From NCBI GenBank assembly GCA_016165875.1, contig JABBOT010000006.1, forward strand, positions 3,678,260 through 3,742,259: 64,000 nt of DNA. Reading direction: 5' to 3'. Of the stretch, positions 43,376 to 54,325 are shown piece by piece (within the stretch, counting starts at the first letter, position 1; each line of letters begins with the position of its first letter). The notes beneath the pieces were generated by a model. It had not been told where the DNA came from. It searched no databases and saw only the letters and a list, made by a program, of their open reading frames with translations. The translations under genes and the position numbers were made by a program. The DNA is from Acanthopleura granulata (lineage: Eukaryota; Mollusca; Polyplacophora; Chitonida; Chitonidae).

Positions 43376-43974
43376 CAAAAATTAAACACTTTTCCCACAC
43401 TTAATAACGGCTTACTACTTTCGGGAATGAAAAAGAGCTAATGCTAGGCATAAAATATCGTTTCACGGGCCGTGTGATCATAAAAGAGTCACACGTAGGT
43501 TTCGTCAGACGACAACCTGCTCTTAAAAACGTCATTTGAATTCTTGTAAACCGTACTGTTTTTCAAATTCATATGTACTCGTAAAACTATCTTGAACATC
43601 TGTGAACTTCTCAAATGTTTCAAATGATCCCAGCTAGGCAAAATTACAGACTGACTTTATGCAGTGGGCTGTCGAACGTGGGAAATGATCGCTCTGTATA
43701 TTCTCTTTACTTTATGAATGGTTGGCACCATGGGGTTTACCCCCATAATATATTTTTCAGGATGATGAAACCTTTAAAGACTACATGTGCATCAGAAGAG
43801 AGCAATTGAATCATTCACCCAGTTGCATATATCACTTACGACAGTTTTTTTTAAATATTGAAAAACATAGCCTACTGTACTTGCATCCCAGTTTTACACA
43901 GATTCATATATTTATGAGCAGGCCCATAAAATCCAGATTTATGAATCAGCCAGCTGAGTTTTCTTGTTGTTGCA
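43376..43974. other. Upstream region of the NLR gene
   Basis: No promoter element can be assigned with confidence. An acceptor-like TTTTCTTGTTGTTGCAG ends at 43974, so the first coding exon may be preceded by a 5' UTR exon that was not found. Confidence 0.35.
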
Positions 43975-43986
43975 GTGAAAATCACT

Positions 43987-44301
43987 ATGCCTGTGATACT
44001 CAAAGAAAGCAATTCCCTCAAGGGGAAGGACCTCGTGCCTTTGATAACGCGAGTAAAAGAGTTACGATCAGGAATTGAGCTTGCACGCCTTTCGCCCACA
44101 AGACCTATCCAAGACTTGACGTTTGATGATCTTAGGGAAGAGTTTCATAACCTGACTAATGAGTCAATGGACGAGATACTACCCAGGGCGGGGCTACCAC
44201 TGGATATAAACAACGGACGATTACTTCTACACCACACCATTGTTTTGGCCAATGAAGTTGGAGAACCTTCCATCCAGGACGAAGACCAAACACTTCTTAA
44301 G
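43987..44301 (+). CDS. NLR exon 1: unrecognised N-terminal region
   Basis: Encodes MPVILKESNSLKGKDLVPLI, then TFDDLREEFHNLTNESMDEI and RLLLHHTIVLANE, with a mix of charged and hydrophobic residues that suggests helices. Ends AAG before GTGAGA, phase 0. An acceptor ends 12 bp before the ATG, so the exon may be internal with more coding upstream. Confidence 0.6.
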
Positions 44302-47300
44302 GTGAGACATTTATGTTTGGAAGTTTCTTAATTCGAGAGTCTATCCGGGTACATTTGAAAGTGTGGGAGATTCAAAAATGTCAGTGACAAAACAAAAAAT
44401 GTACGTACGATACCCGTTGCCAGGAGACACCATTTTAATGTGACCGAAAATATGTTGAATACGACGTTGAACGCAAAATTACAATACAAACTCAAATGAA
44501 ATTTTATACCAATCAAACGCACAGATTTTGTTATTTAAAACTCCATGTCATGTTATCTAGGTGGCTCGACGACTAACAATAATGTCAAATCTTATTGCCA
44601 TATTGAGATGACATATGTCATTTTATTTAAGCAAAGTCAACCATTGATTGGCAAACTGGCTAATCAAATGCCTATACGGTTTGGGGATTTTAGTACCCTC
44701 ATGTCACTATGTTTCGGCATCATGAAATATGATCAACCTGACCTCTTCTCGATGGCGAACCTCAAAGTTTACATAGCCACCGTGTTCCCCATATATTGTG
44801 GCTTGCGTAAGGGGCACATCACTCGACAATTTGAAATTTGAGTCCCACCATCTTGCATTTGATAAGTGTTAAATCGGAAGGAGACATTTGAGTGAAATGG
44901 ATTCTCGCTTTTGTGTCCCGAAGTGTATATTTCTCTCAATCTACGACATACGTCGTAAAGGTTTTTTCCTAATAATTTCTAGCCACATTGGTCATTAAGA
45001 TTGTGGAAGCCTGGTGCCACATCGCACTAACCATAAGGCGAAGCATACGAACTGTTATCACAAATGTATGCTTAAGCTAAGTCACGCTAAGGAGGTTTCC
45101 AGATCTGTCAGAGACCCTGTATCTTCTGTAATTTCAGTCAGCAGCTGTCAATCGGCCCGCAAAGAGGCATTCAGACCAAGCTAACGGTAAGCTTTATTTC
45201 GCATTGGTTGGTGACATTCTGAATACAATGGAAATCTCTGTTTTCACCTTAACTGTCCTTTAATCAGTGATAATTTCAAGTGTATTTAAAAAGGCGACTC
45301 AAAAGCAAGTAATTCATACAGTTGTACATTTCTAAAAATTCAATAGCGGCATTTATTGTTTCTTAGAAAAAAAAATTAATTCAGTTTCCAGTTTTAAAGT
45401 GTTGTCGTTGTGTTGACTTTTCTCCCTTCAGGAACAAGTTCAAAGTTTCCGAAGTGTGGTGAGAGCGACGGCCAAATTTCGGGAAACCAGTGGTTTCAGA
45501 GCAACAGACAGGTAAAAGATCGTTTTGTCTGTTGAGAATAACACATAGTAAATTGATTATACAGTGGTTTGAGAATAACAAACAATACAGTGATGTACAG
45601 TTGTTCGATATTCACAGACATGTAGTGAGCTAAGCTATGGATTCATTATTCCGGACAGGCAATTGATCATACTTTTGGTCTGATGACAACTGACGAGCAC
45701 CAATGTCACACTGCTGATGGCAAACAGACAGGCAATACATTCGGGTTGGCAAGAGAAGCCGTGCACTGGGTTACTCAGTGGAATAAAAATCAAAGAGAGC
45801 CGACCATGCATTGGTTTGGGAATTATGGACAGGTGGAGAGACATACAGGGTGTGACATTCACAAACAAATGATATGACATACAACTATGAGGGAAATGCA
45901 GGATTGGATTATTCTATGGTATAAAATTACAGGAACGTAATCAATACGGGCAACAACAACAACTCCAATGGCAACTACAACATAGTCATGACAATGAGAA
46001 CCTCCATGTTTTGTAGTACGTTGATCAATGCCGACGTCAGCTCCTGACGACATCTATACCCATATGGTACAGACACATAAAGGTCAACTTTACCTAGATT
46101 TTCTCCTAAGCCTGTATCTTTGTAGGATATATAATAATAGCTTTAATATTGTCATGGTCCGTATCTAATTTTAATTTAAACTGTATTTAAAGTCATAAAA
46201 ATCTCAAAGTTTTGCACAGAATTGTTGCTAGAAAGAAAACGAAACCATTACACAGTTAAACACATGTGCTATTAAAGTTAGGCACACTTTGTGTCAAATT
46301 ATCACTTTAATCACTGTTACAGAAGGTCAATTTCTGAAAATATAAATATTTCTTAGTCCGAACATAACAGTAGACTTTTATTATGAGAAAGGCCTGGTAA
46401 AACTGAAGAAAATTGTAAGTAAAAAGATCATTTAAAACTGTATCAGAATAGACCTTCAGATTTTTTTTCACCGTATTAAATGCAGTCAAATGTTTTGATT
46501 TTATGATGGGTAGTATGGGATATATTGATGATGTATGTCAACCGTGACGTCACAAAACTTTTTGTACACTTTTATGTTTTGCATTGAATAAAATTCCAGT
46601 GAACCCTACTCCTGTAATGTATCCCTTTGTACAAAAAAAACCCAACGCGATATTTAAGTTGTGTTTTAAGACCAAAAAAAAGTCGGCGTGGGGTCACGGT
46701 TGACACACATTATCAATATGGCCAATAATACAAACCATACATTTAAAATGTTTGACTGCATTTAATTCGGTGAAAGAAATATTCGAAAAAATCAGTGAAG
46801 ATATTTTCAGATATAGCTTAGGGAATGTTTTCCTTTAACAGGACACGCCACATGTGGCCCCCGCGGCCACAGACACACGTATTTGTTTATTTATTTGATT
46901 GGTGTCTTAAGTCGTACCAAAGAATATTTCACTTATACGACGGGTGCCAGCGTTATGGCGGGAGGAAACCGTTTCCCGGGGAAACGCACGACAATTGGCC
47001 AACTGCTGGCAGACCTTCCCACGTACGGCCGGGGGAAGCCAGCATGAACTGGACTTGAACTCACAGCGACCGCATTGTTGACACATGTATGGTGTGTACA
47101 TATCCTAAACTGTGTGGCTGCCTCACTGCGTCGAGGAATTGATATGTGACACCAATATAACCAGACTATAGCTGCTCTCATGTTGTGTTTTGATTTTGAT
47201 CTCATGATGTATGAATTATGCATGTATTTTACTCTTAAAGAACACCGTTTTGATCTCTTTGTTTTGTTTAACAGATGTCTAAATGGTTAATTGGCAAGAA

Positions 47301-50300
47301 CCGTCGTGTCTTGGTGGACAATGGCTGCTTCTCAGATATCAGGGATCACTTACTTCAAGCAGAAATTTTGACGGATCACGAAGTTGAGGAAATCGAACAG
47401 GATAACATCAGACACAAACAGATGAGGAGGTAGTTCATGTCTACAGAAAACACTTATTTTTTTCGAAACGTGAAAATGTACTGTTACCGCTCCGCGCCGT
47501 AAGATTTTTTCGCTGTCCTTGTATCGCTTTGTGAAGTAACATTGTGAGGATGAACAACCACAAAATGGTGGAATTATTACCTCCTGAAAAAAATACCCTT
47601 CGGAGCATGCGGTTAAAAAAAACAGAGTTATAATGTTAACCTTTGAATGCTTAAATCAAGTCATGTATAACGAAAAAGACTTTTGTATAAATTTCTTATC
47701 ACCAGACTGACGCGGATATTGACAATATGGCATAAATCCACACATGTAAAAATTCAGTAGTAAAACAGGTTTATTTTATTTTTAAATATATGTTTGAATT
47801 GTGACAGGTTTGTAGATAAGCTGTGTCAAAAATCGAACGAGGTAATTGAGAAGTGCTGTGAAGTGATTCGTCAAGCAGATCCCATTCTGTATAAACAGTT
47901 ACAATGGCCCTGCCCACCAAGTCCAGATCAAGTGCACCAAGGTGAAGTTGACGTACAGATGTCAGGTCAGAGTAGGAACATTAACAGTGTATTAGACTTC
48001 TTCACGTATATTTAAACGGCAAGTCCGTGGGAAGGTCTACCAGCAAACTGCGTGCTCCTGCTGGCTTTGCCGGCTTTCCTCCCACCGTAATGCTGGACGC
48101 CGTCGTATAAGTGAAATATTCTTGAGTATGGCGTAAAACACCAATCAAATAAATAAATAAATGTATATAAACGGCCAACTTCTGGAATCAATAAATTTGG
48201 ATTGCTGCCGCTGATTACTTATTATTCATATACAGTTACATCGTCAGGTAATAACGTGCCCATGTCTTTCTGGTTCACACATCGTGGGCGAGGTATATTT
48301 GCACATGTGTCAGCGGACTGATTGAGGCATTATGGCCGGCGGATTCGCCATTTAGTACCACATTACAGCCTCTGAATATTTATGGTAAGAGTGGTGATAA
48401 AACACAATGGAATTTAATAAAAAAGAAAGACAGAAGCAGTGTTAGTCACAATAACTGCAGCGAGGTGAGAGGCAGCAACGGTATATTTTTTCGTGACAAT
48501 AGGGGGGTTTATGGCAGTCACAACAGAGGTGGCAGTGGCTACAGGGGTGTTAGTGGCAGTGAAAGCAGAGATGTCACAACATCAGTGTTTGTGACTGACG
48601 ACAGCAGTGTTAGTGGCAATGCGCGGAAAGATGCTAGTAACATTGACTGCAGCTGGACTAGTTACACAGACGGCAGTGGGTTAGCGGCAGTTGTGTCAGC
48701 GGTGGGAGTGGCCATTGCGGCGTTCAGTGACACTGACAGTAGTAACGGCGATGATAGTGGCAGCTGGTAGCAGCGGCGCAATTTGCAGTAGTAGGAGGGG
48801 GTTTAGTGGCTGGGACAACAGTTCATTTAGTAACTTCATCAGTGGTACAGTAGAAGCAGCAATATTGGTAGCATTGACAGCATCGTGTTTAATGGCAGTG
48901 AATACCTCCAGGTTAGTGTCAGTGACAACATTGTGTTTAGTGGTAGTGACAGCATCGCATTTAGTGGCAGCGAGAGCTTCTTGTTTAGTGACAATGATTG
49001 CATCCAGGTTAGTGGCGGTGATAGCAGCAGGGATAACGGCGAAATATTGACAATGACTCCCAGAGGCTTATTTGCGGTGACATTGACCGGCCTAGTTCGA
49101 GTTACAATTTTCACAGCAGGGGAGATAAAGAAGGGCACTTTATAATAGGTGTGAGTCTGGATATACTGACGCTGTTACATCATTACATTCTTTACATTTG
49201 TCTTAATGGAGAGGGGGAGATATTCAAAGCTAAAACAACTTCGAAACACGACACAAGAGCAGGAGAGTATTTGGAAAAGATCGCAGGCAAAATACATGAG
49301 ACAGAGACTGGGCACCATCCAAATTTGTTACATTTTAGTACAAAAATTTTCCAGAAACACAAAACTTAGCTTTTCCCTATACATGTCCTAGCACTGCCAA
49401 TCTGCGACAGAGTAAGACATTTATTAACTTACTTATAGACTGATTTAAATTATATAATTACATGTACTTAATCTTTGTTCCTTGGGAGTTTCGGTGGGGG
49501 GGGGGGGGCAAATTTTTGTTGGACTCGATTTGTTAGACTATAGTCTAAAGGTATGTGATAGACCTTTCTAGCCATGGTGGATTGGTGATCTGGTTTCGTA
49601 CTCAATGAAATGGCCTCTGCAGCCTAAACATGAAATTCTTGACAAAGGCAAAGAACATTTTTCAGAAAAAAAAAATCAGTAAATAAAGAATTACATGTGT
49701 GTCACGAATGTACATGCACTTGTCTAAACAAAGGTAAGTTTTGTCTACAGTTGCTCTGTCTTATTCGCTTTGTCGTTATTCTCTGTAGATGACCTGGGCA
49801 AAATTCAGCAAGAGCTAAAATCGTGGTACACTACACAATTATCCCACTTTCATCCGATGCCATGGTGTGGCTGGATAGAGATGGACTTTGACCATGTCTA
49901 CACAAATCTGAAACTGGTGAAGGGTTTCAAGCATAAGTTGAATAATCGGTAAGACTTGGGTTTGTGAAGATTCTCTCCAAGAGTTCCATGTCGTTATGAA
50001 CTTTATTAGTGTGTGGATGATAAACAGAGGATCTGACAGTTGTGCTGGTTCTGTATGAATTTTGTGAAACTCGTTGAAGAAATTTCAATGAGTTTCATTA
50101 CATTCGTATGAAATCAACACAAGTATAAGATTCTGTTTTCAACATAACTGAGATAATTAAAAGAAAAAAAACGAAACAAAAAAACCCCCGAACACCGAAC
50201 GGTCAGGCTCTGTGACATTATTTAAATGTAAACAAACTGCAGCCTGGCTCAGACCGGTTACTGCAGGTGATACCAACATGAATACGCACGAACAAATAGC

Positions 50301-53001
50301 TCCACTACACCGTCATCTCTAAGGATATATACTGTGTAAAAGCGAACTTTAAATGCAAACCCGTAAAGAAAAATGATATAAATCACTAAAATTAAGTTAA
50401 AGTGATGAAATATTTTGAATTCAGACAACCAATGAAATATAGTTAAAAAATCTATTATGTAACTATTTACATGCGCAAATAGGCCTAACCTTCATGTTGA
50501 GTGGCCGTGTGTTTAATAGCTTACGGTACACTTGATTGACAACGTACCGGAATTCTTTACGAACTTGAACATGTGAGCATGTGATGAAATCACAACGTCG
50601 GCTTCTTAAGTTGGGGTTGGAATATTTTCGCGCAGTAGTCGGATCAAGACAGTGAAAAAAAAAGGCGTAGCGATGTACATAGTGTCTGCCTTGATTTAAT
50701 CAAGGCCTCACTAGACAGTCATGTTTTAGATGGGTTGAATAGTTTAAGTTGTACAGCTTAACACACCATATCTACAACATCAACACAGTCTGAATATACG
50801 ATTTAAAATCTCAAAAAACATTCAATGTATAGCTAACCTTTCTGTCACCATTCCGACGCTCTGTTGTTTCCATTGCTGTAAACAATGGACTTGGTTTTGC
50901 TTGTACATGTAAAATTTCATGGTTTTAGGGTCCAGACTATATTAGAGTACTTACCATGCAAAAAATATTTTGTTTCAGTGTTTGCGTGAAGCCACCAAAT
51001 GATATATACGATACAGAGGGCCTTCTTCAGCTGATGTTTTCACAAGAGGGCAGAACTGTAACGTTTATACAAGGTCCAGCGGGGATAGGAAAGAGCACGT
51101 TATGCAGGAGAGTGGCCTACCTGTGGGCAACTAATAAACGTTGTATTCATGGACGTACTTTTGATGTGGTGTTACTTGTAGAAGCACGATCAATGGTCGG
51201 AAATAATTTGAAGCAGTCCATAGTGAAGCAACTCTTTCCAGAAGACTATGAAATGACTGAAGAGGCTATATCTCAATGTATAAAGAGATGCGGGAAAAAC
51301 GGTTTGCTAATCATCGATGGTGTGGACGAGCTAACAGCAGAAGGCAAAACGGCGGTTGAGGACCTACTGAAGGGAAAATTTCTTCGCGACACAAACATTA
51401 TTTTGACAGGACGAACAGAATCAGTGCATAATTTTGTTAAATATGTCAGTCTTCATTTGGAAATTTCTGGCTTTACAGAGGAAAACATAAAATCTTACAT
51501 CCGTAAGTACTTCCCCGATGACAAGAAAAAATTACGGAAATTTCTTTTTCGCCTGCTGAACTTGGGGTTTGAAGATGAAAATGATTATGATTCCAGCGAA
51601 GTAGAGGTGGATCATTTTGCTTCTCGTGAGATTCTCTGGGAGTTAAAAGAAATGTGTGTTAACCCATTTATAACATGTTTACTGTGTCTGCTGGTAGAAG
51701 AAAAAGGCGGCAAAATTCCATCTAATGAGAATGCTATTTTAGAAGAAGTCATCCAGTTAATCTTGGAACGGTATGTTTCTACTCTCAAATGCATAGAGGG
51801 TGTCACTACAGAAAAACTGCTAAACAAGGCCAGCGAGGTGGCGTGGATTGGGTTTAGTGCTAAGGATCCGCGTTTCCAAGAAGAATTCATAAAGGAATTC
51901 TGCACTGGTGGATTGGGCGAACATTTGTTGAAATCCGGTTTAATGGACAGAGATTTCATTTTGTGCAGATTTCAAACATCTGGTTACTGTTGCTTTCCAC
52001 ACAGGTCCATACAGGATTATCTCTGCGCTAAATACCTCGTCACCATCCCACAGACAAGTTTAGACGGGATCCTTGCGGGCCTACCGTTGGAAGATTATGA
52101 GTGGTGGATGGATATGTTTAGAAAGCTCTTGTACCACCTTGAGGATCAGGGAGAACGGCAACGTCGGTCTGTACTGTGTATTCTGGACAAGTGTCCCGTT
52201 TCCAGGAAAGTGAAACCTGGATTCCAGAAATATGTTGGGCGTGTGACAAATGAAGAGAGATTGGAACACAACAAAACAAACATTTATATTTCGCTGGTTG
52301 CGACATTATATAGTTGTTATAAAGATACAGATTTAAGTATACGGTCTGGAAACGATGACATATTAAGAATGTGTGCACATGTGCTATCCATTCCTTTACC
52401 TCTACCTGTTATGCGCCCTATTGCTTATGTTGATGACTGCTTTCATCATGGATTTCAATTTAATCATGAGGATAATGATTGGAACTTGGACAACTATGCA
52501 AGTCATGATTTTGGTCGAGAAGGGTTGTTTGATTCAGATTTGCATTATATCTACTGTTGTGTGGAGCATAAAATAGCACACGTGTATACTTGGCATTCCC
52601 CGTGTCATTGGACACACATAGACGACCTTATGCACTTTGACCTCATACCTATTATGGAGTTTAACACAAAGGTTCCAGGAGTTCTGAGTGTGCTTGTGTT
52701 GCCCTTCTTCATAGACATCAAGTCGGTAAAACGCTTCATTGATAGATTAAACTGTGTCATCAAGAGAAAGTTGACACTGTTCCTGATAGTACCACAGCTG
52801 GAGTGCGAGGATCTGTTCCGGATGAGGCTCCTCTCCTTGATTAGGTCAGGAATTAGTCCTGATATTCAGGTTTGCTGTGAATACCCGAGTGGCCCGGTTT
52901 ACCGTAAAATCACCAAAGGCATATATCTTCATGTTAACATTAAATACAGGATTCCAGAGGCAATACACCACATGTATTACAAAAAATACTGCCCTTTTTA
53001 A
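43987..53001 (+). CDS. CARD-NACHT NLR-type receptor without LRRs, seven exons
   Basis: Exons: 43987-44301, 45138-45186, 45432-45511, 47275-47429, 47808-47941, 49789-49948 and 50979-53001. Every junction has GT..AG and matching phase, and the sum is 2916 nt: 971 codons plus stop. Domains in order: an unrecognised 105-residue N-terminus, a short linker, CARD (about residues 150-230), a pre-NACHT linker, NACHT with Walker A and B, a winged-helix-like part and an unrecognised C-terminal region. NLRs are cytoplasmic sensors that oligomerise on ligand binding; a CARD would recruit CARD adaptors or caspases. No LRRs are seen. The start at 43987 is the first ATG in the exon; a missed 5' exon could move it. 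Confidence 0.82.
44302..45137. other. NLR intron 1
   Basis: No exon or repeat recognised. An open stretch at 44545-44841 lacks splice sites in a matching phase. Confidence 0.5.
45138..45186 (+). CDS. NLR exon 2: short linker
   Basis: A 49-nt exon between TCTGTAATTTCAG and GTAAGC, encoding SAAVNRPAKRHSDQAN (phase 0 in, phase 1 out). Small exons are easily mis-called; support comes from phases and both sites. Confidence 0.5.
45432..45511 (+). CDS. NLR exon 3: short linker
   Basis: An 80-nt exon after TTTTCTCCCTTCAG, ending CAG before GTAAAA. In the phase fixed by exon 2 it reads GTSSKFPKCGESDGQISGNQ and ends at phase 0. A second frame is also open, so its translation depends on exon 2 being right. 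Confidence 0.5.
45512..47274. other. NLR intron 3 with a SINE-A copy
   Basis: Holds the SINE-A at 46880-47080. The rest is AT-rich with a run of short direct repeats around 45490-45740 (ACAGACAGG-like). Confidence 0.55.
46880..47080 (-). mobile_element. SINE-A, most of the unit
   Basis: TTGATTGGTGTCTTAAGTCG, CCTTCCCACGTACGGCCGGG and AACTCACAGCGACCGCATTG. The tRNA-like head is cut after the B box. Confidence 0.85.
47275..47429 (+). CDS. NLR exon 4: first half of CARD
   Basis: After TTTTGTTTAACAG the exon encodes KWLIGKNRRVLVDNGCFSDI, then HLLQAEILTDHEVEEIEQDN and RHKQMRR. This is the CARD helix 1-4 pattern (NRRxLV, LLxxxILTxxExxEI). It ends in phase 2 before GTAGTT and its intron splits the CARD. 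Confidence 0.8.
47808..47941 (+). CDS. NLR exon 5: second half of CARD
   Basis: After TTGTGACAG it encodes FVDKLCQKSNEVIEKCCEVI, then RQADPILYKQL, the CARD C-terminal helices, and a Pro-rich end. The donor GTGAAG at 47942 leaves phase 1. Confidence 0.8.
48020..48165 (+). mobile_element. SINE-A, 3' part
   Basis: GTCCGTGGGAAGGTCTACCA, GACGCCGTCGTATAAGTGAA, TTGAGTATGGCGTAAAACAC and an AAAT tail. Confidence 0.85.
48450..49060 (+). repeat. 24-bp minisatellite (with 12-bp sub-units) inside NLR intron
   Basis: From about 48890 the units are 24 bp: TGTTTAATGGCAGTGAATAC, AGGTTAGTGTCAGTGACAAC, TGTTTAGTGGTAGTGACAGC, CATTTAGTGGCAGCGAGAGC and so on. Upstream to 48450 the same GTTAGTGGCAGTG motif recurs less regularly. 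Because 24 is a multiple of three, frames stay open and would encode VFSGSDSI-type octads. Placement between two in-phase NLR exons argues that it is intronic. Confidence 0.75.
49789..49948 (+). CDS. NLR exon 6: pre-NACHT linker
   Basis: After TTCTCTGTAG the exon encodes DLGKIQQELKSWYTTQLSHF, then MPWCGWIEMDFDHVYTNLKL. The pattern of a polar helix, LPW(C) and xFDxVYTxLxL is usual just before NACHT in invertebrate NLRs. Phase 1 in, phase 2 out at GTAAGA. Confidence 0.75.
49949..50978. other. NLR intron 6
   Basis: No repeat or exon recognised; AT-rich. Confidence 0.5.
50979..53001 (+). CDS. NLR exon 7: NACHT, winged-helix region, unknown C-terminus
   Basis: The exon follows ATTTTGTTTCAG and runs to TAA. 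NACHT: Walker A GPAGIGKSTL (about 51073), Walker B GLLIIDGVDEL (51301-51333) and sensor ILTGRTE (about 51398). A winged-helix/superhelical part ends with FPHRSIQDYLCAKYL (about 51993). The last 240 residues (from about 52270) have a His/Asp/Tyr-rich patch (FHHGFQFNHEDND) and a C-terminal globular-looking part. No leucine-rich-repeat period is present. ATPase residues look intact. No clear AATAAA lies within 300 bp; one is at about 53805. Confidence 0.88.
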
Positions 53002-54139
53002 GATGGCCACCGATTAAGGGCCATTACAGTTGTTGTCCGTGAGGTTGTGACTGCATATATATATTTATATATCTTATAAATGTGACTCCCGGCATGGAAT
53101 AATGGGGTTAAGATCAATATTATTTCCAATTTTTCGTCAACAATGCAGAGTTTTTCTTGATAGGCGAAAGGCAGTTCATTGATAAAAATCAGCCAATCGA
53201 GAACTACACACCAGCCGAACTCCTTTTGTCGTATGCAATGAGTGCAAACGTCCGAAGATATGCAAATTGTAGCCATAGATAATTTTGATTAGATCCTTGA
53301 TCGGTTTCATCTCTACCTTCCTGCGTAAGAATTGGAGATCTTGAATGTTCTTGTCACATACGTATACATGTACACGCATTTCTACTGCGTTCTCACAAAA
53401 GTTGAATCGCACGCCACGCACTCCTGTCGTCCTCAATCGTCGCCGTCACTCGTTGCGTGGTTTTCCCGGTGACCTGTCGAGACGTTCCATTGCCTAACAG
53501 ACAATGTTCGTTGACTGTTTGAAAGACATCACCTGCGCTTTAGTTTTAATTTCACAGATGATAATGTCAAAAAGTCAGCCATACTCTTGTTATTAAAGAC
53601 AGTTCTAAAGTTGAACTATATTGTGTGTTGTATATGTTATCCCGTGTACAAATCTTGTGCCTTTGTCTGAGGACAAATGACTGACGACCCAGCCTTAAAT
53701 TCCCCCACACTTCTGCACACACTAGTAGAAACAGAGAAAAAGAAAGCATAATGTTGCCTATTTGAGGACTAATTTTATACCTTATTTTGACTTTTCATTT
53801 ATGGAATAAACAGGATCTCCAACTCATGACCCTTTAGTGATGTTAAAATGTTATAATTTTCCTTTCTTTCCCTTGCCATCAAGCAAATCGAACCGATGAT
53901 TTATGTTGACTTTAACAGCCATTTATACCGCTGGTCCCTCATGTGATTATGATTGGAATAAAAAGGACTTCATAAGTTCCACACAGTAAGTCCTGTGACA
54001 CAGCACCAGCTGAAAGTGTAATATTGGGTAACATAGGTTGGGTCGTGTTTACCGTGACATGGCGGATTCTGTCACATTTGTTGGTAACAATTTGTCGACA
54101 GTATTCCTTCCGGTGGAAAGACGCGGTTGTTTAAATATT
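53002..54139. other. 3' flank of NLR, no gene
   Basis: Short AT tract at about 53055-53080 and an AATAAA at about 53805. Nothing else recognised on either strand. Confidence 0.45.
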
Positions 54140-54325
54140 ACAGTCTGTCTGCTGGTCAAATACTTCTCAAACTCTTCCATGAACAGTTGGAATGAAACCT
54201 TAACTGAGGTAAACTGACAAGGTTTCCGTCTTCACTGGTAACGTGTGACCATTTGCCAACTGTCAATCTGTCGACGGGGCTCTGATTTTACTCTCTGTTC
54301 TGCAGTCTTTCATATTGTCATTGTA
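54140..54325 (+). repeat. R1 dispersed repeat copy with upstream flank
   Basis: CTCTTCCATGAACAGTTGGA, ATGAAACCTTAACTGAGG, ACGTGTGACCATTTGCC and GGGCTCTGATTTTACTCTCT. Confidence 0.65.

Larger units (their letters stand above)
47942..49788. other. NLR intron 5 with SINE-A and a 24-bp minisatellite
   Basis: Contains a SINE-A copy (48020-48165) and a Ser/Gly-coding-like minisatellite (48450-49060). Bases 49160-49788 hold nothing recognised except a G run at about 49495-49508. Confidence 0.7.

Noticed and set aside
43785..44078. Alternative frame through the first NLR exon
   Set aside because: It stops inside the exon and does not join in phase to the CARD exons.
44545..44841. An extra NLR exon
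   Set aside because: No paired acceptor and donor in a compatible phase, and the exons either side already join.
48465..49145. Ser/Gly-rich open frames as a real protein
   Set aside because: They are by-products of a 24-bp minisatellite lying between two NLR exons that join in phase without it.
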